Shown here: one piece after another, positions 45,737 to 54,820 of the stretch
Position numbering within the stretch: position 1 is the first letter of the stretch
Layout: each line of letters opens with the position of its first letter
NCBI RefSeq assembly: GCF_002954705.1
Contig: NZ_MSCO01000001.1
Coordinates: 1,531,908-1,595,907, forward strand
Direction of reading: 5' to 3'
Source: Aliivibrio sifiae
Lineage (GTDB): Bacteria; Pseudomonadota; Gammaproteobacteria; Enterobacterales; Vibrionaceae
Length of the DNA stretch: 64,000 bases
Notes under the pieces: generated by a model
Told to the model about the DNA's origin: nothing
What the model saw: the letters and a program-made list of their open reading frames with translations, nothing else
Database searches by the model: none
Program-made: the position numbers and the translations under genes

Positions 45737-47422
45737 ATGCGTAATTTTATTTGGTTCCTTCTTATATTCAGTTCTTTCACTTTTGCTAATGAAGCTCAAG
45801 ATCTGGCTGATTTAAATAAAATTAATAACGAAGTTGCACGATTAAAAAAAGAAGCCTCGTCATTCTCAGGAAGCGATTTAGCGGTTATTCGAGTTCAACA
45901 AGTCGATAAAAACAATCAACTTAGATCGGTACTGTCTGATTTAATTAAACGTCATGATGAAGCCACAACCCCCCTCCTAATCAAAGAAGTAGAAGGACAA
46001 ATAACCTACGCAGAACGCTCTATCGCATACCTTGATAAAGACATAAAAGACAAACAAGACAAATTAGATAACACCGATATAGAGCAAAAACTTGCTTTAC
46101 AAAACACATTAAAAGAATCGAGAGATTACTATTACCTCTCGCTTAATGATCAATTAGAAAACTACCAGTGGCTGACGACACTAGGCCAATCTACAGATGC
46201 TCAACTTGCAGCCTATAAGCTATTTATTGATCAGAAAATTAAATTCCTTTCAGCATCATTAAGTTTCGATACAAGCCGAGAGCAACTACTTTCAGATCAA
46301 CTTCAACGTTCTTCTGATTCAGAAAAATCATCACTCACTCTACAACATCTCTTTTTTGAACGAAAAGTCTCTAACTCAACCTACGGCCTAGCCAAGCTCA
46401 TCACCATAGCCGATCAATTGGATATCAATACCACCAATTACAAGCGCCAACTGTTTTCTACTACGGGGAATTTAACCGAAGACATTCTCAACTTCCCTGT
46501 CATTGCCGCTATTTTAAGTAATTGGATCTCATCTGGCAGTAACTGGCTACTTAAATACGCACCAGACCAACTCCTTAAATTCTTTGTTTTCTTCTTAATC
46601 CTATTGGCAACACGTTTGCTGGCAAAATTAACTCGTAAAATCGTATTAAAAGCAGTAGTACAACCTCACTTACGAATGAGTAAATTGATGCAGGACTTCT
46701 TTGTCTCTATGTCGAGTAAACTTATTTACTTTATCGGTATTTTGATCGCCTTCTCCAAAGTGGGGTTAGATCTCGCTCCGGTTTTAACTGGTTTTGGTGT
46801 CGCCGGTATTATTATTGGTTTCGCATTACAAGACACCCTATCCAACTTTGCCTCAGGCATGATGCTGCTTATCTACCGTCCATTTGATGTTGGTGACCTG
46901 GTTGAGGCTGGCGGAGTCTCTGGCAAAGTAAGCTCCATGAGCTTGGTAAATACCACAATCAAAACCTTTGATAACCAAATCATTATCTTACCCAACAGTA
47001 AAATTTGGGGAGACGTAATAAAGAACGTAACGCATGAGCGATTACGTCGCGTAGACATGGTATTTGGCATTGGATACGAAGACAGCATTGAAAAAGCAGA
47101 AAAAATCCTCGCGGAGATTGTTGATGCTCATCCTGCAGCATTAAAAAAACCAGAACCAAACATTCGCGTTCACGTACTAGGCGCTTCTTCTGTTGATTTT
47201 ATTGTTCGTCCTTGGGTTAAAACAGACGATTATTGGGATGTGTATTGGGACGTAACTCGTGAAGTGAAATTACGTTTTGATAAAGAAGGGATTTCAATTC
47301 CATTTGCACAACAGGATGTGCATGTTCATTTTGCTAAAAAAGACAAAAAACCAAAGAAGCCAAACCCAATAACAGAGAAGATTGGGAATGTAATTGAATC
47401 TGTCCGCAATAAAGACAGTTAA
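45737..47422 (+). CDS. Mechanosensitive channel of the MscS family
   Basis: About 561 residues from the Met of MRNFIWFLLIF, with GAGG four bases upstream. A signal peptide ends near FTFANEA, then comes a periplasmic helical domain of about 240 residues and several membrane helices. The MscS pore-lining helix and beta domain are clear: GVAGIIIGFALQDTLSNFASGMMLLIYRPFDVGDLVE, followed by TIKTFDNQIIILPNSK. The extended N-terminus makes it a mid-size relative of MscK rather than a minimal MscS. It should open on hypo-osmotic shock. Confidence 0.9.
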   Translation: MRNFIWFLLIFSSFTFANEAQDLADLNKINNEVARLKKEASSFSGSDLAVIRVQQVDKNNQLRSVLSDLIKRHDEATTPLLIKEVEGQITYAERSIAYLDKDIKDKQDKLDNTDIEQKLALQNTLKESRDYYYLSLNDQLENYQWLTTLGQSTDAQLAAYKLFIDQKIKFLSASLSFDTSREQLLSDQLQRSSDSEKSSLTLQHLFFERKVSNSTYGLAKLITIADQLDINTTNYKRQLFSTTGNLTEDILNFPVIAAILSNWISSGSNWLLKYAPDQLLKFFVFFLILLATRLLAKLTRKIVLKAVVQPHLRMSKLMQDFFVSMSSKLIYFIGILIAFSKVGLDLAPVLTGFGVAGIIIGFALQDTLSNFASGMMLLIYRPFDVGDLVEAGGVSGKVSSMSLVNTTIKTFDNQIIILPNSKIWGDVIKNVTHERLRRVDMVFGIGYEDSIEKAEKILAEIVDAHPAALKKPEPNIRVHVLGASSVDFIVRPWVKTDDYWDVYWDVTREVKLRFDKEGISIPFAQQDVHVHFAKKDKKPKKPNPITEKIGNVIESVRNKDS

Positions 47423-47458
47423 CTTCCCTTAAGTTATCTTTTCAATAAATTAAACAAA

Positions 47459-47510
47459 AGAATGCTATACCTTTGATTGTAAACTATCAGGTATAGCATT
47501 CTTATTTTTA
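47459..47510. terminator. Bidirectional terminator between mscS-like and LysE-like genes
   Basis: AGAATGCTATACCT pairs exactly with AGGTATAGCATTCT (14 bp) around a 16-base loop, with T-rich sequence on the plus side. Confidence 0.8.
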
Positions 47511-47514
47511 TAGC

Positions 47515-48159
47515 TTACTTAGACACTAATAAATTCACACCAAGTAAAATAAGTACACTACCCGTGATCCTTTCTATTCGATGCGTCATTTTCTCACTCG
47601 ACATTAATACCTGTGCTTTCTCAACCAACAATGCAATTCCACCTTGCCAAAACATAGCAATGATAAAATGGACACTTGCCATCAATAATGATTGAGCGAA
47701 CGCATTATATTCAGGGTTAATAAATTGCGGTAATAAAGCCAAATAAAACACAGCGGTTTTAGGGTTTAAAATATTAGAAAGAAACCCCTCTTTAAAAGAA
47801 AGAGTTAAAGAAGCCTTCTTCTCTTTTATCTTATTTGTGACTTCTACGGTATTTCTACGTTTGCTAAAAGTACTTTTAATTGACTGGATACCCAACCAAA
47901 TCAAGTACGCAGCCCCTATCGTCTTTATTACGGTAAATAACTCAGCAGAGCTTACCAGGAATACAGATAAACCAATCGCCGACATAGTCGCATGAACAAA
48001 CAAACCACAGCAAATACCCAGACTACAAGTGATGCCGTCTTTCCAGCCACCACGAGTGGTATTTCGGATAACCAAAGCAGTATCTAACCCTGGGGTCATT
48101 GTTAACAGTAGAATGGCAATAAAAAATGCCCAAAAATCTAGAATCACGTGAATATCCAT
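47515..48159 (-). CDS. LysE/RhtB-family amino-acid exporter
   Basis: A 214-residue membrane protein with about six helices. The N-terminal motif LTMTPGLDTALVIRNTTRGGWKDGI and the following GLFVHATMSAIGLS are typical of the LysE/RhtB family; NPKTAVFYLALLPQFI marks the second half. It should export amino acids or homoserine lactone-like compounds. No neighbour indicates a substrate. Confidence 0.88.
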   Translation of the reverse strand: MDIHVILDFWAFFIAILLLTMTPGLDTALVIRNTTRGGWKDGITCSLGICCGLFVHATMSAIGLSVFLVSSAELFTVIKTIGAAYLIWLGIQSIKSTFSKRRNTVEVTNKIKEKKASLTLSFKEGFLSNILNPKTAVFYLALLPQFINPEYNAFAQSLLMASVHFIIAMFWQGGIALLVEKAQVLMSSEKMTHRIERITGSVLILLGVNLLVSK

Positions 48160-48341
48160 TTAATGGTGAGTTTCATTAATATATCTCGTTTTCTTTTAAT
48201 TACTACTTAATTTCAATCAACTTATAAAATCGAACATTTAATCTATTCATTTTTCGAGATTTAACCTATTTACCGTATTTATATAAATTAACCCAAATAT
48301 CAAACCATTTGACCCTAATACGAAAGTTATTAAGAACAAAG

Positions 48342-48368
48342 CCCGATAAAGTACGCGCATCTATCGGG
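48342..48368 (+). promoter_or_regulatory. Leader hairpin overlapping the ribosome site of a small gene
   Basis: CCCGATA pairs with TATCGGG around a 13-base loop; the right arm runs into GGGGAGAG, the likely ribosome site of the 43-residue gene at 48381. Melting of the stem could control translation. Confidence 0.4.
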
Positions 48369-48380
48369 GAGAGACAAATA

Positions 48381-48512
48381 ATGAATCACGTAACATTTAA
48401 ATATCAAGTAATGGGTTTTGGTAATTGGATTTCGGCAACAGTATCAACGGATGTTGCCAATAAATTAGCGGAAGAATATCGCTCTTATGGCTGGCCTGTA
48501 AAAATTAGTTAA
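48381..48512 (+). CDS. Small protein of unknown function (43 residues)
   Basis: The ATG at 48381 (MNHVTFKYQVMGFGNWIS) follows GGAG by nine bases; an in-frame ATG at 48309 would add a basic stretch without a ribosome site. The short protein is soluble, with a beta-rich N-terminus and a helical end (NKLAEEYRSYGWPVKIS). A terminator follows within 30 bases. No family is recognised. Confidence 0.65.
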   Translation: MNHVTFKYQVMGFGNWISATVSTDVANKLAEEYRSYGWPVKIS

Positions 48513-48540
48513 GCCTACATAATCACTGTTACCTCTTATT

Positions 48541-48568
48541 TACCTCGCTTATGCGGGGTATTTTTTTA
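48541..48568 (+). terminator. Intrinsic terminator after the 43-residue protein gene
   Basis: TACCTCGC pairs with GCGGGGTA (one wobble) around a 4-base loop, followed by T7. Confidence 0.85.
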
Positions 48569-48743
48569 TCTGCACTTTGAGAAAAAGAATGCTCGTAACT
48601 AGTTCAGAATGAATATTAATGAGCCCTTATGTATTAAAAACGGTGTTATGAATACATGAACCATTTCTTTCTAAGTGAAACCGATCAACAATGAAACTAT
48701 CACTCCAATGACGTATGAATAAAAAATAATAATGAGGGTATCT

Positions 48744-50228
48744 ATGAGCCATTATCAGAAACTTGTTCAACACAGTTTAAAAATATCTCGATTTGAACAC
48801 CTAGGATCTATTTGTGGTTGGGATCAAGCTGCCGTAATGCCATCGGGCGGTAATGAAGCAAGATCTGAAGCCATGGCTGAGCTGTCTGTTCATTTGCATC
48901 AACTAGGCAATGCACCACAACTGGCCGAATGGTTTGATAAAGCAGAATCAGAGTCTCTATCTGATAACGAACAAGCTAGTCTTCGTGAAATGAAATCACA
49001 ATGGCAACAAACCACGGCCCTGCCTGAAACCTTAGTAGAAGCGCAATCTCTTGCTGGCTCTAAGTGTGAGCACGCATGGCGAACTCAACGCGGAGAAAAC
49101 GATTGGGAGAGTTTTAGCAAAAACTTTGCAGAGGTTGTTGCTCTTTCTCAAGAAGAGGCTCAAATACGCGCAGAGATCTCAGGGTTAACGCCATACGATG
49201 CCATGCTCGATTTATATGAACCAGGAACCACTACTGAAAAACTGGATGTGGTATTTAACGACGTAAAAACGTGGCTCCCTTCTCTTATTCAAAACATTCA
49301 AGAGAAGCAAGCTACTGAGTCTATCTACTTACCTGATGGCAACTACCCGACAGAGCAACAACGTCAACTTAGCCTAGATGTAATGAAGTTTTTAAACTTC
49401 GATTTTGATCACGGTCGTCTTGATGTCAGTATACACCCTTTCTGTGGCGGTGTACCAACAGATGTACGTATCACTACGCGTTATGATGAAAACGATTTTG
49501 TGCAATCACTCATGGGTACAGTGCATGAAACGGGTCACGCACGTTACGAGCAAGGATTACCAAAAGAATTTGCAGGCCTTGCTGTTGGTCAAGCTCGCTC
49601 AATGGGGATTCATGAGTCTCAGAGCCTATTTTTTGAGATGCAATTAGGCCGTAGTGCTGAGTTTATCTCTCAATTATCCCCATTAGTGCAAAAGAACTTT
49701 GTTAATGCCGATAAAGCCATTTTTGAAGCGGATAACCTGCAAAAAATCTACACTCGTGTAAAACCCGATTTTATCCGTGTGGATGCTGATGAAGCGACGT
49801 ACCCTGCTCACGTGATTTTACGTTATGAAATCGAGCGTGATTTAATGAACGGTAAAATTAGCTATAAAGATATCCCTGAACTGTGGGATGCCAAAATGCA
49901 GCAGTACCTAGGTTTAACCACCAAGGGCAATTACAAAAACGGTTGTATGCAAGACATTCACTGGACAGATGGCAGCTTTGGTTACTTCCCAAGTTACACA
50001 TTAGGTGCAATGTACGCTGCTCAGTTTATGGCTGCAATGAAACAAACCGTAGATGTAGAGAAAGCCACACTAAGCGGTGATTTAAGCCCTATTTTCACTT
50101 GGTTATCAGAAAATATCTGGAGCAAGGCATCACTATTCTCAACGGATGATTTAGTCAAGCAAGCAACGGGTGATGTGCTAAATGCGAGTTTCTTTAGATC
50201 GCACTTAGAGAAGCGTTATTTGGGGTAA
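48744..50228 (+). CDS. Carboxypeptidase of the M32 (Taq) family
   Basis: About 494 residues from the ATG of MSHYQKLVQH, with GAGGG five bases upstream. The zinc site is HETGH (TVHETGHARYEQGL near residue 260), with the third ligand Glu in SMGIHESQSLFFEM. HPFCGGVPTDVRITTRYDE, YPAHVILRYEIERDL and the C-terminal NASFFRSHLEKRYLG are typical of the family. It removes C-terminal residues from peptides in the cytoplasm. Its 3' end has a decayed relative at 54714. Confidence 0.92.
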   Translation: MSHYQKLVQHSLKISRFEHLGSICGWDQAAVMPSGGNEARSEAMAELSVHLHQLGNAPQLAEWFDKAESESLSDNEQASLREMKSQWQQTTALPETLVEAQSLAGSKCEHAWRTQRGENDWESFSKNFAEVVALSQEEAQIRAEISGLTPYDAMLDLYEPGTTTEKLDVVFNDVKTWLPSLIQNIQEKQATESIYLPDGNYPTEQQRQLSLDVMKFLNFDFDHGRLDVSIHPFCGGVPTDVRITTRYDENDFVQSLMGTVHETGHARYEQGLPKEFAGLAVGQARSMGIHESQSLFFEMQLGRSAEFISQLSPLVQKNFVNADKAIFEADNLQKIYTRVKPDFIRVDADEATYPAHVILRYEIERDLMNGKISYKDIPELWDAKMQQYLGLTTKGNYKNGCMQDIHWTDGSFGYFPSYTLGAMYAAQFMAAMKQTVDVEKATLSGDLSPIFTWLSENIWSKASLFSTDDLVKQATGDVLNASFFRSHLEKRYLG

Positions 50229-50277
50229 AACGAGACGTTAATTCGCAGCTTTAGCTTTACTCTACGTAATTAACAAG

Positions 50278-50308
50278 ATGGATGCAGTTTTGGATGCATC
50301 CATTTTTT
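50278..50308 (+). terminator. Intrinsic terminator after the carboxypeptidase gene
   Basis: ATGGATGC pairs with GCATCCAT around a 9-base loop, followed by T6. A related hairpin occurs at 54821-54853. Confidence 0.82.
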
Positions 50309-50445
50309 GTTCTATGACTAATAAACCATTCCTCACCCTCCTATTCCATTCAGGAATAGAACAAATACCGAGCTTTCCTTTATAAAATAAAAAAATCGCC
50401 CGTAGAATATTTCTTCTAATTCATCACACTTAGAAGTGACCATCC

Positions 50446-51576
50446 ATGAAATACATCTGCATGGCGTGTAATAAAGAATACGCACCTAAACCTGAACTCA
50501 TAAAATGTGAATGTGGCTCCGCCCTATGGGTTAAACCTCAAACGTCATTTAGTAAAAAAGATCTCATAGAAAATGAATTCACACCTAGACGCTATTCTAG
50601 TGTTTTCCCAGTAAAAAAAGATGACATCAAAATCACTTTCAATGAAACCATCACACCTATTTGCCAAGCTGAAATATCCGAAACTCCAATACTGGTTAAA
50701 CTCGATTCGCTACAACCAACAGGCTCATTTAAAGATCGAGGAGCCTCTCTTGTAATCAACTATCTCAACAACCATGGAATAACGAACATTGCTGAAGACT
50801 CAAGCGGTAATGGAGGAAGTGCTTATGCCGGTTATGCCGCTAAAGGAAAAATGCAATGCAATATATTTGTGCCTGCTGGAACATCCAAAGGAAAGACGAC
50901 ACAAACGCGATTATACGGTGCTAACTGTATTGAAATAGAAGGAACAAGAGAAGATGTTGCTCTAGCCGCAATAGAGAGCAGCGTCACTCATGGAAGCCAT
51001 TATGTTGGGCATAACTGGCATCCCTTATTTATCGAAGGAGTCAAATCTATCGCTTATGAAATATGGGAACAATGCGGGTATAAAGCCCCTGATAATTTTG
51101 TTGTTCCTGCCGGGAATGGAAGTTTACTCGCCGGAGCATATATTGGCTTCTCTGAATTATTAAAAGGTGGAGAAATAAGCAAGCTCCCTCGCCTTTTTGG
51201 CATTCAAAGTGAAAGCATTCAGCCGTTCGTTCAAGCCTTTAACAATAAAGAAATTAACATTACATCAGAAAATACCATTGCTGAAGGTATTAAGATTAAG
51301 CGTTCATCACGTATGAATGAAATCCTTCAATTTGTCAAAGAAACGAATGGGAATTTTATTAGTGTTAGTGAGCAACAAATTCAATCAGCACTAAAAGAAA
51401 TGGGAGCGCAAGGATATTTTATCGAACCAACATCAGCGACGGCATTTGCAGGAATTGCTCAGCTTATAAAAACGCAAGAAATCAAACCTGAGGAGCTCAC
51501 CGTTGGTGTCGTAACCGGAAATGGACTCAAAGCAACAAACTCAATTGAACATTTAATCAATGATATGAGAGGTTAA
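50446..51576 (+). CDS. Threonine synthase-like PLP-dependent enzyme
   Basis: A 376-residue fold-type II PLP enzyme. It begins with a zinc-ribbon-like pair of cysteine motifs (CMACNKEY and CECGSALW). The PLP lysine is in PTGSFKDRGA near residue 96; DSSGNGGSAYAGYAA and VPAGNGSLLAGAYIGF bind substrate and phosphate, with VVTGNG near the end. Threonine synthase, threonine or diaminopropionate ammonia-lyase types share this layout. The RidA gene starts at the last base of the stop codon, which suggests that the enzyme releases reactive enamine/imine intermediates, as dehydratases and lyases do. The exact reaction is undetermined. Confidence 0.85.
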   Translation: MKYICMACNKEYAPKPELIKCECGSALWVKPQTSFSKKDLIENEFTPRRYSSVFPVKKDDIKITFNETITPICQAEISETPILVKLDSLQPTGSFKDRGASLVINYLNNHGITNIAEDSSGNGGSAYAGYAAKGKMQCNIFVPAGTSKGKTTQTRLYGANCIEIEGTREDVALAAIESSVTHGSHYVGHNWHPLFIEGVKSIAYEIWEQCGYKAPDNFVVPAGNGSLLAGAYIGFSELLKGGEISKLPRLFGIQSESIQPFVQAFNNKEINITSENTIAEGIKIKRSSRMNEILQFVKETNGNFISVSEQQIQSALKEMGAQGYFIEPTSATAFAGIAQLIKTQEIKPEELTVGVVTGNGLKATNSIEHLINDMRG

Positions 51577-51956
51577 TGATGAAATATATTCAAACTAAAA
51601 ATTCATTAAAAGCAGAAGGACATTACTCTCAAGCGATAGTACATAATGGGTTAATTTACGTATCAGGCCAATTACCAATTAACCCAAACACAGGGGAAAA
51701 AATAAACGGCGATATAAACCAACAAACCCGCCGTGTATTCGATAATTTACATACCATTCTTGAAGAAGCAGGAACCGATCTTCAACATGTATTAAAACTG
51801 GTTATCTACATTTCAGACATTGATATGTGGAACACGGTTAATGAGATTTGCAAAGAGTACTTTATGGGTCATAAACCGGTGCGAACCATCGTACCAACCA
51901 GAGAATTGCACTTTGGATTAAAGATTGAAGTCGATTGCATCGCTATATGTGAATAA
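51576..51956 (+). CDS. RidA-family enamine/imine deaminase
   Basis: A 126-residue protein of the YjgF/RidA type: HYSQAIVHNGLIYVSGQLP, NLHTILEEAGTDLQHVLKLVIYI and PVRTIVPTRELHFGLKIEVDCIAI. The Arg of PVRTIV is the usual carboxylate-binding residue. It hydrolyses 2-aminoacrylate-type intermediates formed by PLP enzymes, matching the upstream gene, with which it is translationally coupled (TAATG). Confidence 0.9.
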   Translation: MMKYIQTKNSLKAEGHYSQAIVHNGLIYVSGQLPINPNTGEKINGDINQQTRRVFDNLHTILEEAGTDLQHVLKLVIYISDIDMWNTVNEICKEYFMGHKPVRTIVPTRELHFGLKIEVDCIAICE

Positions 51957-51960
51957 CGCC

Positions 51961-52806
51961 TCATAGCTTAATATTGATGTGTTCAGAAAGTGCGGTAATG
52001 ACTTTCTGAACTCGCTCTAATCGATAATTATTTTGTCTAGTACATATATAGATGGGTCTAAAAAGCGGTTGGAGTTCGCAATATTGATATAAATAACGCT
52101 CTTCTATATTTAATGCTTTTATTACCGAAAAAGGGATCAGTGCCGGAGCAGTCCCTTGTAATGCTAAATGAGCTGCTGCGGTATATGAATCTAGCTCCAT
52201 TATAGGGTTCACTTTTAAGGCTTCTAAAATAACCGATTGATGAGTATTCGCACTGTTTGTCAGATCGGTTGTTATCAATTCATTAGGTAGCTTATCCAAA
52301 TGTTTGTTACTAACAACATAGAATGGTTCATCAAAAAGGTGGAAGCTTAATAACCCATGTCCAGATGGTAAATACCCAGCACAAAGGCCTAGCGTCGCTT
52401 TTCCTGATTTTACATTTTCGACAATTCGTGGCGTGTGATTTGTTGTGACGGTCAAATTTGGGTCATCATTAAAACATGTTGATAGCGCTTGGCTGAAATA
52501 CCCTGCCACAAGCGTTTCAGAGCAATCAATTCTAAGTAAAGAGTCATTCGCTAAGGCTTGTTGTTCATATATGCGTCCGCAAAGCTCGCTAAATGTTGGA
52601 GCGATATTATCAATTAGCGATTTAGCATCCGCCGTGAGCGTGACATAACGACCATTAGGCTCTATTAATTTTTTCCCTAAACGCTTTTCTAGTTTTGTAA
52701 TACGCTTACTCACCGCAGATTGACTAAGGTACAGTACGCTACCTGTACGGCTCATTGTCTTCTCTTTACTTAAAACTAAAAGTGTTTCAATACCTTCAAG
52801 TAACAT
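51961..52806 (-). CDS. LysR-family transcriptional regulator
   Basis: A 281-residue protein with a LysR helix-turn-helix at the N-terminus (YLSQSAVSKRITKLEKRLGKKLIEPNGR) and a shorter substrate-binding domain. It converges on the PLP/RidA pair with only four bases between the stop codons, and its promoter faces the hipB operators. Control of the PLP/RidA genes is possible but not shown. It is not closely similar to the LysR protein at 4864. Confidence 0.88.
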   Translation of the reverse strand: MLLEGIETLLVLSKEKTMSRTGSVLYLSQSAVSKRITKLEKRLGKKLIEPNGRYVTLTADAKSLIDNIAPTFSELCGRIYEQQALANDSLLRIDCSETLVAGYFSQALSTCFNDDPNLTVTTNHTPRIVENVKSGKATLGLCAGYLPSGHGLLSFHLFDEPFYVVSNKHLDKLPNELITTDLTNSANTHQSVILEALKVNPIMELDSYTAAAHLALQGTAPALIPFSVIKALNIEERYLYQYCELQPLFRPIYICTRQNNYRLERVQKVITALSEHINIKL

Positions 52807-52969
52807 CGCATTATCTTATGAAAATCAGGAATAGTTAACTCAGTTTATCTATGTTTTATGATGCTTGCAAAAAAGTTGATGGGGAGTGATTTGTATATCA
52901 AACTTTGAAAACAACCCTGAAACAATCTTAAACGGCATTCATTTTGTAATTGGTTTTTGAGTACCGTTT

Positions 52970-53071
52970 TATCCCCGATAAGGGATAAGACCTGCTTTAT
53001 CCTCGATCGGGGATATACATTGACTTATCCCCGATCGGGTATATATTATTAATTATCCTCTATCGGGGATA
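52970..53071. promoter_or_regulatory. Four HipB-type operators with 28-bp periodicity
   Basis: Sites at 52970-52987, 52998-53015, 53026-53043 and 53054-53071 fit TATCC-N8-GGATA, the HipB operator known from E. coli; the third has GTATA in its right arm. Start-to-start distance is exactly 28 bases each time, close to two and two-thirds helical turns. The last site ends 22 bases before the HipB start region. HipBA autoregulation through this array is expected. Confidence 0.9.
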
Positions 53072-53092
53072 TCACATAATATGATGGGGTGT

Positions 53093-53344
53093 ATGATGAT
53101 TTATAATCCAAAACAATTAGCTAACCACTTAAAGCTTATTAGAACCAAACACAATTTGACTCAAACAGAGCTTGCTAAAAAAGTTGGTGTAAAACAATCC
53201 ACCCTATCTAGCTTTGAGAACCATCCTGAAACGACTCAGTTACAGACGCTCTTTAAGATCCTTCATGCATTAGAAGTTCATTGCATTATTCAAGAGCAAG
53301 TGCCAACAAGTCACGAAGACAATCTAGACGATGAGGCGTGGTAA
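53093..53344 (+). CDS. hipB: HipB antitoxin (Xre-type DNA-binding protein)
   Basis: About 83 residues; the ATG at 53093 has GGGG about five bases upstream, but ATG codons at 53081, 53084 and 53096 are in frame too. The helix-turn-helix LTQTELAKKVGVKQSTLSSFEN is clear and the C-terminus is acidic with a terminal Trp (DNLDDEAW), as in E. coli HipB. It should bind the four upstream operators and neutralise HipA. The stop overlaps the hipA start (TAATG). Confidence 0.92.
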   Translation: MMIYNPKQLANHLKLIRTKHNLTQTELAKKVGVKQSTLSSFENHPETTQLQTLFKILHALEVHCIIQEQVPTSHEDNLDDEAW

Positions 53345-54666
53345 TGGCTGTATTAATTGCATACATGAATGGTGAGCGTGTTGGAGAATTTACTAAACTT
53401 AGTAACGGAGCACACCAATTTCAATACGATAAATCATGGATTGAAAGTACGGTAGGAAGACCTCTTTCATTATCCCTCCCCCTACAATATCCAAAGATAA
53501 CCAGTGATTGCGTTATTAATTACTTCGACAACCTATTACCTGATTTATCAGAAGTCAGAGATCGCATCGTTGCCAGATACCAAGCTAAATCTCGTCAAAC
53601 GTTCGATTTACTTCATGAAGTGGGTAAAGACAGCGTCGGTGCCATTTCTTTATTAACTAACGATGAAGAACCAAATACCAAACAACTGGATTATGAAGTT
53701 TTAACTCCAGCACGGCTCAAACAAGTACTCTCAGCCTATCAATCCAATATCCCATTAGGAATGTTAGAAGATGAATCAGACTTTCGAATTTCGGTTGCCG
53801 GAGCACAAGAAAAAACAGCGCTACTCAGAATAAATGATCAATGGTGTATACCGAAGGCATCAACGCCAACAACACATATAATCAAATTACCCATAGGTAA
53901 AATTCAACAACCTAATGCCACTCTCGATATGAGTGATAGTGTAGAAAATGAATACCTGTGCATCCAATTAGCGAAGAAGCTAGGATTCAATGTACCTAAT
54001 GTTGAAATAATCCATTGTGATGAAATAAAAGCCATTGCTGTAGAGCGATTTGATCGAAAGTGGATTAAAAATAACACCAAGCTATTAAGATTACCGCAAG
54101 AAGATATGTGCCAAGCATTTGGATTACCCTCATCAATTAAATATGAAGCAGATGGAGGTCCAAGTATAAAAACCATTATGGATCTTCTTATGGGCTCAAG
54201 CCAATCACTAAAAGATCGTGATGCTTTCATGCGATTTCAGGTATTTCAATGGTTAATCGGTGCAACAGATGGACACGCAAAAAACTTCTCCATTTTTATT
54301 AATGCACAAGGCAGTTATCACCTTACGCCCTTTTATGACATTTTATCCGCCTATCCGATCTTAGGTGGTAAAGGGATGAATATTCGCTCATTAAAACTGG
54401 CAATGGGACTAACAGCATCGAAAGGAAAGAAATACCCTATTGATAAAATATACACACGTCATTTTATTGATACGGCTAAAGCGGTTGGGTTTGATACTGC
54501 GAGAATGGAGGAGATAATGAAAGAATTTGCGATAAATATGCCTAATGCCATTAAGGAATTAGAAGCACAATTACCAAGCGATTTTCCAAAAAGTATCTCT
54601 GACAGCATATTCAGTAACGCATTGAGAATGATAAAGAAGATCCGCTTGAGTAATGATTTGCAGTAA
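53344..54666 (+). CDS. hipA: HipA serine/threonine kinase toxin
   Basis: About 440 residues from the ATG at 53344, the same length as E. coli HipA. Kinase motifs are RISVAGAQEKTALL (the flexible P-loop with the autophosphorylated Ser region), VERFDR and the catalytic GATDGHAKNFSIF with YDILSAYP following (Asp metal ligand). In E. coli HipA phosphorylates the glutamyl-tRNA synthetase and induces persistence. All catalytic motifs look intact, so this should be an active toxin held by HipB. Confidence 0.93.
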   Translation: MAVLIAYMNGERVGEFTKLSNGAHQFQYDKSWIESTVGRPLSLSLPLQYPKITSDCVINYFDNLLPDLSEVRDRIVARYQAKSRQTFDLLHEVGKDSVGAISLLTNDEEPNTKQLDYEVLTPARLKQVLSAYQSNIPLGMLEDESDFRISVAGAQEKTALLRINDQWCIPKASTPTTHIIKLPIGKIQQPNATLDMSDSVENEYLCIQLAKKLGFNVPNVEIIHCDEIKAIAVERFDRKWIKNNTKLLRLPQEDMCQAFGLPSSIKYEADGGPSIKTIMDLLMGSSQSLKDRDAFMRFQVFQWLIGATDGHAKNFSIFINAQGSYHLTPFYDILSAYPILGGKGMNIRSLKLAMGLTASKGKKYPIDKIYTRHFIDTAKAVGFDTARMEEIMKEFAINMPNAIKELEAQLPSDFPKSISDSIFSNALRMIKKIRLSNDLQ

Positions 54667-54713
54667 CGATAATTTAAGGCCTATCTTTACTCGATAACCA
54701 GAGAATATCTAGA

Positions 54714-54803
54714 ATGAATATGATTGTTCTACTAAATGGGAACCTCTTTACAACACATTTAGAAAAGCATTATTTGAGGAAAAAGCTAAAAGTTGATTTA
54801 TAG
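54714..54803 (+). pseudogene. Remnant of an M32 carboxypeptidase 3' end
   Basis: Thirty codons including the stop; the segment LLNGNLFTTHLEKHYL aligns with VLNASFFRSHLEKRYL, the C-terminus of the intact carboxypeptidase at 50180-50225, with about nine of 16 residues identical. A hairpin similar to that gene's terminator follows at a similar distance. The rest of the gene is absent. It may be the leftover of a second gene copy or of an insertion event at the gene's 3' end. Confidence 0.65.
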
Positions 54804-54820
54804 CTTGGAGTGATTAAAAA

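Noticed and set aside
52970..53071. Reading the repeated sites as a small CRISPR array
   Set aside because: The repeat unit is a palindromic 18-base operator with 10-base gaps and matches the HipB consensus before hipBA.
53081..53086. Earlier ATG codons of hipB
   Set aside because: They lie before the GGGG ribosome site; the ATG at 53093 is better placed, though not proven.
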